A stretch of DNA of 64,000 nt from Bacillota bacterium (GTDB lineage Bacteria; Bacillota; Clostridia; Lachnospirales; Lachnospiraceae). The stretch lies in the NCBI GenBank assembly GCA_023407575.1, contig JAEYLX010000051.1:85919-149918 (forward strand), in the 5' to 3' direction. Below the pieces are notes generated by a model. The model worked only from the letters and a program-made list of their open reading frames with translations. It did no database searches and was not told the DNA's origin. The position numbers were made by a program, and so were the translations under genes. Shown piece after piece: positions 8,503 to 15,717 of this stretch; position 1 is the first letter of the stretch; each line of letters begins with the position of its first letter.

Positions 8503-9663
8503 TTAACTAGGAATTCTGTTCCTTGGTCTTCGATATAAAAATATTGTAAGAATTAGACCTGCTATAAAACCTCCCACATGGGCTGCCTGATCAATTTGAG
8601 AATTTGCAACTCCATTATAGAGGCTTAACGCAACGAATAAAACCATTTGGCTTGTACTTATCTCGGCTAAACGCCCTTTATTTAAAAGTACAATGTACAG
8701 GATTGCTCCTACGACACCAAAAATTGCTCCAGATGCTCCAATTGATATTGTCGTTTGGTTAAAGAAAATGGCATCTTGTTCCATCCACATATTATAACCT
8801 ACCGAAACAAGCCCTGCAAGGATTCCTGTTCCAAGATAAAGAGAAATATATCGATATCTTCCAACAACTCTTTCCAGATTACCCCCTACAAATAAAAGGA
8901 CAATCATGTTGTTAAATAAGTGGCTCCAGTCTCCATGCAGAAACATTGAGGTAATAAATCTATAGTATTCCTGATTATTTTTTAAATAAAACCAGGACAA
9001 AGCTCCTTTTTGTACAATTGCTTCTTCACCGCCTAAAAAACTTGTATAATAGGTGATAAGGTACACAATTATATTAATGGCAATAATACTCATAGTTATG
9101 GGCGTTAATTTATATCGCCTTAACAGATCATTACTGTAATTTTGGGACTTCTTATACGAAGAAGCTCCATAGTCACCTTGATAACCTCCTGCATAATTGT
9201 TATTGTCATTAACATTTTCATTGTATCCATTGCTATAGTTGTAATGCTCACTTGCCCTATCTTGGGCTAGTGACGCCTCAATTATTTCTTTAATTTCCTT
9301 AAACTCATCCATCTGATTCTCATAAATAATGAGTCTGTAGGCACTAAGGTCTATAATCCAATTGCTTTCCTGACTGGAGGTAATTGCAAGTTGTTTTGCA
9401 TTATTAGGGTTATCCGTAATAATTAATCCCAAAACGCTTAACCTGAAAGGGTAGTTTTTTTGTAACCCAGACCTCATTTGCAGGATGATATTATCATATT
9501 GTTCCTTGGTAAGTATCTGATTTTCAATTATATGGACTACCGAAATCATAGAAAGGGATGCATTATCTTCTTCCATCCGATAATAAAGATAAATCCCCTG
9601 TGCATTTGAATTCATGCGCTGATACCCTATGCTCAGTAGGTTACTGTTTAATCTATCTTCCAT
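8503..9663 (-). CDS. rhomboid family intramembrane serine protease
   Basis: 386 residues. The first 180 are soluble, ending in an Asn/Tyr-rich linker (residues 142-170). Six to seven membrane segments follow. The active site is present: GASGAIFG with the nucleophile serine, HVGGFIAG with the partner histidine, and HGDWSHLFNNMIVLLFVGG in the second helix. Rhomboids cut membrane proteins within the bilayer; the target is unknown. The soluble N-terminal part resembles that of other clostridial rhomboids. It starts 6 bases after glpK and has only a weak ribosome site, so coupling to glpK is likely. Confidence 0.9.
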   Translation of the reverse strand: MEDRLNSNLLSIGYQRMNSNAQGIYLYYRMEEDNASLSMISVVHIIENQILTKEQYDNIILQMRSGLQKNYPFRLSVLGLIITDNPNNAKQLAITSSQESNWIIDLSAYRLIIYENQMDEFKEIKEIIEASLAQDRASEHYNYSNGYNENVNDNNNYAGGYQGDYGASSYKKSQNYSNDLLRRYKLTPITMSIIAINIIVYLITYYTSFLGGEEAIVQKGALSWFYLKNNQEYYRFITSMFLHGDWSHLFNNMIVLLFVGGNLERVVGRYRYISLYLGTGILAGLVSVGYNMWMEQDAIFFNQTTISIGASGAIFGVVGAILYIVLLNKGRLAEISTSQMVLFVALSLYNGVANSQIDQAAHVGGFIAGLILTIFLYRRPRNRIPS

Positions 9664-9669
9664 TCTAAT

Positions 9670-11172
9670 TTATTGACCATATCCTTCTTCCCAGGCAAAA
9701 GAGCGTTTCACTGCTTTTTTCCAACCCGAGATTCGTTTTTCACTTTGTTCCGTGGACATTGTTGAATTAAAAACCTCTGCTAGCTGCCAATTCCTTCGAA
9801 GTTCATCTTTATCCTTCCAAAAGCCAACTGCCAGTCCGGCAAGATATGCCGCGCCAAGGGCAGTAGTTTCAATACATGCCGGTTTATATACCGTTGCATT
9901 TAAAATATCGGCTTGAAACTGCATTAAAAAGCGGTTAGCGCAAGCTCCTCCATCTACCTTTAAGGTTTTCAGGCTTTGACTTAGGTCGCTTTCCATCGCC
10001 TTTAACACATCATGTGTCTGATATGCAATTGATTCTAATGTAGCGCGAATAATATGATTTCTATTACAGCCTCGTGTAATTCCTACGATTGTTCCTCTTG
10101 CATACTGGTCCCAATATGGAGCACCAATGCCTGCAAAAGCCGGAACTACATATACCCCATTGGTATCCTCAACCTGACTAGCAAACAATTCACTTTCCTC
10201 TGCGGTACGTATTAACATCAATTCGTCGCGCAGCCATTGAATTGCTGCACCTGCAACAAATACACTACCCTCCAGTGCATACTCTACTTTGTCACTGGTT
10301 CCTGCTGCTATAGTAGTTAAAAGTCCATGCTTAGACTTAATTGCTTCATTCCCGGTATTCATTAGCAAAAAGCAACCTGTACCATAGGTGTTCTTAACCT
10401 CACCTTTTAAAAAGCAGCATTGTCCAAAAAGAGCTGCCTGTTGATCACCTGCTGCCCCTGCAATGGCAATCTCTTCTCCAAAAATTGCTCGGTCTGTATG
10501 TCCATAGACAAAGCTGGAGGGTTTCACCTTCGGTAACATCTTTACAGGTATATCAAACAACTCTAATATCTTTTCATCCCAGGTTAACTTTTTAATATCA
10601 AAAAGCATGGTCCTCGAAGCATTGGTATAATCAGTTACAAAGGTTTTTCCTTTGGTTAAATTCCATATAATCCAAGTATCCACGGTTCCAAACAATAAGT
10701 CTCCAGCCTTTGCCGCATTTCTCGCACCTGGTACATGATCTAAAATCCAAGCAATCTTTGTTCCAGAAAAATATGCATCCGGGATTAATCCAGTGGTACT
10801 CTTAATATATTCTTCATGTCCTTCACATTTAAGTTTGTCTATCATTTCTGAGGTTCTTCGACACTGCCAGACAATGGCATTATAGATGGGCTGTCCCGTC
10901 TTTTTGTCCCAAACAATCGTTGTTTCTCTTTGATTGGTTATACCGATAGAAGCAATTTCTTTGGGGGAAATTTTCGATTTCGCCATAGCTTCTGTTGCAA
11001 CAGATAATTGTGTAGACCAGATTTCCATTGGATCATGTTCCACCCAGCCTGGTTTTGGATAGATTTGTGTATATTCTTTTTGTGCAACACTTTTTATTTT
11101 TCCAGATTTATCAAAAATAATACATCGTGAACTGGTTGTTCCCTGATCGAGTGCCATAACATAACGTTTCAT
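9670..11172 (-). CDS. glpK: glycerol kinase
   Basis: 500 residues, full length. FGGY kinase motifs are clear: LDQGTTSSRCIIFD at the N-terminus, GITNQRETTIVWDK, WQCRRT, and GGACANRFLMQFQADIL in the C-terminal ATPase half. Makes sn-glycerol 3-phosphate from glycerol and ATP. The CcpA/HPr-linked conserved histidine region was not assessed. No glpF or glpD is adjacent, unusual for a glycerol catabolic cluster; the next gene is a rhomboid protease. Start site preceded by GAGG. Confidence 0.96.
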   Translation of the reverse strand: MKRYVMALDQGTTSSRCIIFDKSGKIKSVAQKEYTQIYPKPGWVEHDPMEIWSTQLSVATEAMAKSKISPKEIASIGITNQRETTIVWDKKTGQPIYNAIVWQCRRTSEMIDKLKCEGHEEYIKSTTGLIPDAYFSGTKIAWILDHVPGARNAAKAGDLLFGTVDTWIIWNLTKGKTFVTDYTNASRTMLFDIKKLTWDEKILELFDIPVKMLPKVKPSSFVYGHTDRAIFGEEIAIAGAAGDQQAALFGQCCFLKGEVKNTYGTGCFLLMNTGNEAIKSKHGLLTTIAAGTSDKVEYALEGSVFVAGAAIQWLRDELMLIRTAEESELFASQVEDTNGVYVVPAFAGIGAPYWDQYARGTIVGITRGCNRNHIIRATLESIAYQTHDVLKAMESDLSQSLKTLKVDGGACANRFLMQFQADILNATVYKPACIETTALGAAYLAGLAVGFWKDKDELRRNWQLAEVFNSTMSTEQSEKRISGWKKAVKRSFAWEEGYGQ

Positions 11173-11255
11173 TTTAATTAATCCTCGTTTCCGTTCAACT
11201 TAGCTTTATTTAATTCTTAGCACTATCCCATTAACTTGCCCTCTTGGTTTGCATG

Positions 11256-11516
11256 TTATTTAATTATGCTTGAAATTATTACAAACAAGGAGCTAAAGGC
11301 AAGAACAAATTCCAGGAACAATAGAATTCCATAAAAGAATTTTAAGCTAAATTTATCGTCTGCTTTACTCTTTAGAGCTATAATTGTATTTATAATTAAT
11401 ATTGTGGAAAATAAAAGAAGCAGTACGCCCCTAAGAATCATATTACCTATCAAAATTGCAATAACAAGAAAAGATACTAAGATCAGTGCTTGTATCAAAT
11501 CCCAATGTTTCTTCAT
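11256..11516 (-). CDS. small three-helix membrane protein
   Basis: 86 residues from MKKHWDLIQA. I prefer this ATG because GGGGG lies 8 bases upstream, while the ATG five codons earlier lacks a site. Three hydrophobic stretches fill residues 8-35, 36-47 and 60-86. No family recognised. It lies downstream of nothing obvious and upstream of glpK on the same strand (83 bases). Confidence 0.55.
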   Translation of the reverse strand: MKKHWDLIQALILVSFLVIAILIGNMILRGVLLLLFSTILIINTIIALKSKADDKFSLKFFYGILLFLEFVLAFSSLFVIISSIIK

Positions 11517-11654
11517 TAATAGTACCCCCATTTTTTACTTTAGAACTTAATATATCCTTATATTTTACACTTCTAATCCATTATTTACAAGGATTTTGTT
11601 CTTTGCCTTATTATTGTTCATTGATTATGTATATTGCTTGCTTATGTTACACTT

Positions 11655-11719
11655 AAAACGGATAATGCTTATAATAGCAAACTGGTAATCTGTTTGTTAT
11701 TATAAGCATCATCCGTTTT
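11655..11719. repeat. 28-bp inverted repeat behind the Tad operon
   Basis: Left arm 11655-11682 and right arm 11692-11719 match at 26 of 28 positions round a 9-base loop. It starts AAAACGGATAATGCTTATAA. It lies 2 bases beyond the end of the toxin remnant and may be the operon terminator; the T-run on the minus side is only four. Confidence 0.7.
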
Positions 11720-11720
11720 A

Positions 11721-11786
11721 TTAATCAAAGATCTCATCGATATCCCGTTCTGCTTTCAGCAGCATCTTAACGTTGTATTTATCCAA
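11721..11786 (-). pseudogene. RelE/ParE-type toxin, 5' remnant
   Basis: A TTG at 11786, with AAGGAG 7-10 bases upstream, opens 21 codons reading LDKYNVKMLLKAERDIDEIF plus D, then a stop. This matches the first strand and helix of RelE/ParE toxins, which normally run to about 90-100 residues (the family goes on with a tyrosine-rich turn after DEIFDY). The rest is gone: the stop is followed directly by the 28-bp inverted repeat. It overlaps the antitoxin remnant by 8 bases, the usual coupling of such pairs. Confidence 0.6.
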
Positions 11787-11901
11787 AATGGCATCTCCTT
11801 AATAATGTCAAGGCTTCCCTTGCAACTAATAATCGAGCTCCATTTAATATTTCTTTTTCTGCATCTGTTATGGCCGCATCTATACTAATCTGTTCTGTCA
11901 T
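11779..11901 (-). pseudogene. Phd/YefM-type antitoxin, C-terminal remnant
   Basis: Forty codons from an ATG at 11901. The end, GARLLVAREALTLLRRCHFG, fits the toxin-binding tail of Phd/YefM-like antitoxins (pattern G..lDAreaL..lR.k). The N-terminal DNA-binding half is absent, since a stop lies just upstream in this frame. Its start overlaps the stop of the FHA gene in ATGA. The pair with the toxin fragment is best read as a dead module; whether the 40-residue peptide is made is unknown. Confidence 0.55.
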
Positions 11902-12263
11902 TTGCTCATATGTATAAAATTATATTCAATATTTGCAAAAGTAATTTTATCTCCAGCTATAAGCTCTTTTTTCTGATAAGTTAATAATGCCTCATCATTA
12001 ATAAAGGTGCCATTGGTTGAATTTAAATCTGTTAAATAATACTGTTCTCCTTCTTTTGTTATCTTAGCATGAAATCTACTGATGCCCTCTTTTTCTAGAC
12101 AGTAATCCACAGTTTTTTTCAGTTTTCCAATAAAAAACGGAGAGCTTGATATTAATATATCTTTATAATTTAGGTTATCAAAAGCCCTCAAGCAAGGTAA
12201 TTCTGCTGGTTCATAAATACTATTTAAAACACAGGTAGGATTTAAATCATCTTCCTGTTCCAA
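11898..12263 (-). CDS. FHA domain protein, probably the 3' half of a split DUF6382-FHA gene
   Basis: 121 residues if read from a TTG at 12263. The FHA domain spans about residues 35-118: SPFFIGKLKK, SRFHAKI, LNSTNGTFIND. It binds phosphothreonine peptides. The first 34 residues are acidic linker. The proposed TTG has GGAGGG only one or two bases away, a poor arrangement. The frame is open upstream through KKEEEGLEQEDD to a run of six A (12276-12281), where a one-base change joins it to the DUF6382 gene. I think the true product is a single fused protein, or is made by slippage at this run. Confidence 0.75.
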   Translation of the reverse strand: MEQEDDLNPTCVLNSIYEPAELPCLRAFDNLNYKDILISSSPFFIGKLKKTVDYCLEKEGISRFHAKITKEGEQYYLTDLNSTNGTFINDEALLTYQKKELIAGDKITFANIEYNFIHMSK

Positions 12264-13386
12264 GCCCTCCTCTTCTTTTTTGTTTCATTCTTATTTTTGC
12301 TTCTGTTATTAGCATTTTTCCATTTTGAATCTCTGTTAATTGCGTCTTTGTTACTTGTGTATTTATTATTTGCACTTCTTTTTCTATTGACTCATTTAGG
12401 TTAAGATCTGCCTTAACCCCTTCATTGTCTTCCAGTCTTGGATCTATGTAAGAACAGGTTGTTTTTATTTTTGTAATTCTTTTTTTCTTATCAAAAATTT
12501 TTGTAGTAATATAACCTTCAACACAAAGTAGGATAAGGACAAAGGCAATTAGTTTTGTATAGTCATATTGGTTTGCATATGCATTAAATAGTAGTTTGGA
12601 GGATAATACAAAGATAATAAGTGCAATTACAAGTGTGTAGCTTATCCCTGCAAACAGATATGCTTTTAACGGGTAACATATCACTTCCTCTTCGTCCTCT
12701 ATTCTCTCTTTCATCACAGGGATATTCGTTTTATCTACAGCATGAGCTTTAAAATTTTTTGGATTTATTATCTTATTATCTATTATCCCAATATCATTTA
12801 TCTGTAGTATATCTATAGATACCTCTTCCTTTTCAGGTTCTTCCTTTTTATCCTTTAACTCCAAGAGCATTTGGTCTAAAGTAAAGCTCTCCTCCCTGCT
12901 TATCGAATAAAGTCGATATACTAGTAGCACTGCTTCTTTATCATTGTAATCCACCTTATTCATTAAAAACTCCATTAAACTACAGATCTGTTCCCTAATT
13001 CCTTTCCCATATCCCGGAAGATAGCATAGGTTATACTCTTTTGAAATAATATCCATATATATGTGTTCCTGCGAAATGATGAAGTCTTCTTCTTTTAAGA
13101 GATATTCATAAGCCTCTTCTAAAACTTTTATTATATTGTAACAAAGTGTTTGTAGCATTTTATAATTGAAAGCATCCTTGCTAAGTATAACCTCCAGTGT
13201 TTGCTTTCCTGTTATTTCATAATAGTATAAAATTTCATTATCAATTATCTTTTTCTCCAGAGACAGAGTCCCTTTTATTCTCTGATGCTCAAGCAGTTTT
13301 ATACTGTATGTGTTTAAAGGATCCTCTTTTAATCCCCTTATAATCATATAATTGTGTCTTAGATCTTTTTTGTATTCCACTTCCAT
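12247..13386 (-). CDS. DUF6382 domain-containing protein (5' half of DUF6382-FHA)
   Basis: 379 residues. The first 180 match the DUF6382 type found ahead of FHA domains in clostridial Tad operons. Two membrane helices follow at about residues 247-267 and 275-295, then a 70-residue tail that ends in KQKRRGGLGTGR. That basic, out-of-character tail begins at an A6 run and overlaps the FHA frame by 17 bases. Start follows AAGGAG. It is the tenth gene of the Tad operon, probably a regulator or scaffold of pilus assembly at the membrane. Confidence 0.75.
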   Translation of the reverse strand: MEVEYKKDLRHNYMIIRGLKEDPLNTYSIKLLEHQRIKGTLSLEKKIIDNEILYYYEITGKQTLEVILSKDAFNYKMLQTLCYNIIKVLEEAYEYLLKEEDFIISQEHIYMDIISKEYNLCYLPGYGKGIREQICSLMEFLMNKVDYNDKEAVLLVYRLYSISREESFTLDQMLLELKDKKEEPEKEEVSIDILQINDIGIIDNKIINPKNFKAHAVDKTNIPVMKERIEDEEEVICYPLKAYLFAGISYTLVIALIIFVLSSKLLFNAYANQYDYTKLIAFVLILLCVEGYITTKIFDKKKRITKIKTTCSYIDPRLEDNEGVKADLNLNESIEKEVQIINTQVTKTQLTEIQNGKMLITEAKIRMKQKRRGGLGTGR

Positions 13387-13479
13387 CTGAGTCTCCTTAT
13401 AAATCTACACGGTAACTTATTCCTCTTAGCAAAGTGATAATTTCACTAATACTACTACCCACTTCAACTAAGAAACACA

Positions 13480-14088
13480 CTAATTCAAACCACTTTTTAA
13501 GAACTCAAACAATTTATGAACACCCTTTATCTTATCGCCGGTTTCTAAAATAACCTCTACACCTCGAATTGTCTCAGCTGGATCATGAATAGAAAAGCTA
13601 TTATTAATATTCAGATGGGTTATGGGTTGTAACAAGTAATTTAACAAAGGCAACATGTTTTCTGCCTTTGCACCTACCTCAATACTTATGTTGGTTCTCC
13701 TTACAATCACCTCTATAGAAGACACTTTTAACAGAAAGAACCTTTTTGATAGTTTGTCTTCTAAATATTCCTTAATTTCTATTTCTTCCTCTTCTCCATA
13801 TCCAGTAATAACTGAAAAAATACTTTTCTCCATTAATTGTTCTATCTTAATTTCTGCACAATTAATGTCTGCTTCATATTTAATAGATAACCCAGCTTTA
13901 TAGAGTGCCTCGTCAATAATTGATTGCATTTTAGATTTGTCATGGAGGTAAAAAGCCAGGTATATCAAGGTAAAAATCGTACAGAAAATAGCAGGTATTA
14001 CAAATGCCGCCTCTACAGTAATGCTTCCCTTGAGTGCCTTTTTAGTCGGGTTACGATGCTCATGAAACAACTTATTATTCTGCTTCAT
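13480..14088 (-). CDS. TadE-like pilus assembly protein
   Basis: 202 residues. The start MKQNNKLFHEH is followed by KGSITVEAAFVIPAIFCTIF, the pilin-like processing site (G/SITVE) and hydrophobic helix of TadE-type pseudopilins. The rest is predicted extracellular. It overlaps the prepilin peptidase gene by four bases (ATGA), which links the substrate to its processing enzyme. Confidence 0.83.
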   Translation of the reverse strand: MKQNNKLFHEHRNPTKKALKGSITVEAAFVIPAIFCTIFTLIYLAFYLHDKSKMQSIIDEALYKAGLSIKYEADINCAEIKIEQLMEKSIFSVITGYGEEEEIEIKEYLEDKLSKRFFLLKVSSIEVIVRRTNISIEVGAKAENMLPLLNYLLQPITHLNINNSFSIHDPAETIRGVEVILETGDKIKGVHKLFEFLKSGLN

Positions 14089-14510
14089 ATTACTATTAAG
14101 AGAACATAACCCGTAAATAAAAATGGCACAAAGGGTATGCTCCTTTTCCTATCTGCCCACCTAAAAATCAATAGTAGCATAGATAATCCTGCTGCCATGG
14201 TCAGTGCTATAGCAAACAGTTCTAGATTAACCCAAAATCCCAGCCCTAACCCAGTGGCACATAACAATATCCCGTCTCCCATGCCTATTTTTCCACTAGT
14301 TAATAAACTGATTCCAACTACTGCAACACCTGTAATTACTCCTCCCAACCGTTCCAAAAGAGATAGATTATCACAAAATGGAATGCATATTCCTATTAGT
14401 AAAACCCCTATCAGAACTGGCCAGAGGTATATTTTCTTGCATTTCATATCGTAATACCCACTAATAATCAATAGAATACCAATTATGCCTTTCAATATTA
14501 TTACTGCCAT
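14085..14510 (-). CDS. A24-type prepilin peptidase (CpaA/TadV)
   Basis: 141 residues, the short form without the N-terminal methylase domain. The two active aspartates are in YYDMKCKKI (about residue 21) and GKIGMGDGILL (GxGD motif, about residue 76). About five membrane helices. It should cut the leader of Flp pilin and the TadE proteins encoded next to it. Start has an AGGAGT site. Confidence 0.88.
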   Translation of the reverse strand: MAVIILKGIIGILLIISGYYDMKCKKIYLWPVLIGVLLIGICIPFCDNLSLLERLGGVITGVAVVGISLLTSGKIGMGDGILLCATGLGLGFWVNLELFAIALTMAAGLSMLLLIFRWADRKRSIPFVPFLFTGYVLLIVI

Positions 14511-14576
14511 CTTGTACTCCTACTCTTTCATTAAATTAATTTATAGAACATATTTAATTGCTAAAAGTCAATCACA

Positions 14577-15470
14577 CTACTTATAACATCTTTTACAAGG
14601 TGTTCTACTCCCTATTTCTGAAATTTTTATTGCAGTAACACTACGTTTTATTCGAGAGCATTCTCTCTTTGTGTGATATCTTGTACCATCCGTCGTTATA
14701 TAATAGGTAGCCAGCTCATTTGATTTATCTTTACAGCAGGATTCACAAGGATAGTATTTCGCACCATTGCTATTTCTTAAATTATATGGAATTCCCTGAA
14801 CTGAAGTAATAGACAGCTTAATATGAGAGCAGTCCTCTTTGCTATGATAAACAGTACCTGTATCTGTGATATATACAGTTGACTCCACTCCCTCTTCTGT
14901 CTCTGTTTCGTAAGCAGCCTGTACCTGATATCCCGTCCAATTTCTAACTCGAGCCCTTTGAAGCATGGAAATTGGCTCAAGGCTGAGCAATGGAATTGGT
15001 AACTCCATTTCATAGCTCACAATGATATCTAAGAATTCTTCCTCATCTTCAGGGCTACTAATAAATCTTATTCCTTGAAACCCATTCTTGATAAAGCTAT
15101 CATTAATCTCTTTTCTGTCTAAATATTTCTTTGAATACTGCTTAAGAATAGTCTCACTTAGGTATGCCTCTGCAATCTCAGTAATTCCAAGTCCTTCTAA
15201 ATCATTAAAAACAGAGAAATCAAAGCTTAAGGCATCCTGGATAGTTTCAAAATCCTGTCTGATATATTCCGTCTTGGATAGCTCTAATCCCATTGCATTT
15301 AGCGCGGATTGTATTCTTTCCTGAGTCGTAAATATTTGAATATAAAACAAGAAGAATAGCATGAAGTACAAGAAAACAGGTAATACCAGTGCTGCTTCAA
15401 TCGTAAGGGAACCTTCTACATTCCTACGTCTTTGTATGATCAATTCCTTTGGTTCTATATTTGTGTTCAT
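14577..15470 (-). CDS. TadE-like protein with two C-terminal cysteine repeats
   Basis: 297 residues. Residues 18-45, GSLTIEAALVLPVFLYFMLF, form the TadE-type processing site and helix. After residue 195 two repeats follow with the pattern V/TYYIT.DGT.YH, then Cys five residues after the His, then CxxC (YPCESCCKD and TPCKRCYK). This looks like a twofold metal-binding or disulfide unit outside the cell. I do not know a function for it. Confidence 0.8.
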   Translation of the reverse strand: MNTNIEPKELIIQRRRNVEGSLTIEAALVLPVFLYFMLFFLFYIQIFTTQERIQSALNAMGLELSKTEYIRQDFETIQDALSFDFSVFNDLEGLGITEIAEAYLSETILKQYSKKYLDRKEINDSFIKNGFQGIRFISSPEDEEEFLDIIVSYEMELPIPLLSLEPISMLQRARVRNWTGYQVQAAYETETEEGVESTVYITDTGTVYHSKEDCSHIKLSITSVQGIPYNLRNSNGAKYYPCESCCKDKSNELATYYITTDGTRYHTKRECSRIKRSVTAIKISEIGSRTPCKRCYK

Positions 15471-15499
15471 TTTAATCCCTTTTTGTTTACTAATTTTCT

Positions 15500-15641
15500 A
15501 GGATGGTCTAAGATGTCCATTCACCTAATAGAACTGTTAAATATTTAGATAAGCAAATGACATCCTGGAGAGAGGTTTTATATGATGTTAAAGATTTTTA
15601 AGATTTAATGGAATAGACGAATGGACATCTTACACCATCCT
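15500..15641. repeat. 142-bp element with 23-bp terminal inverted repeats
   Basis: AGGATGGTCTAAGATGTCCA plus TTC at 15500-15522 is repeated inverted at 15619-15641 with one mismatch. The 96-base interior has no gene. It lies between the DUF5702 and tadE genes inside the Tad operon. It could be a MITE-like insertion or an mRNA stem. No clear target duplication is seen. Confidence 0.65.
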
Positions 15642-15717
15642 ATTAGAACACTTCGAAATATTATTAACTGAATATATATACTAATTATAATTAACAGCAT
15701 TATTACATAAATGCCAC

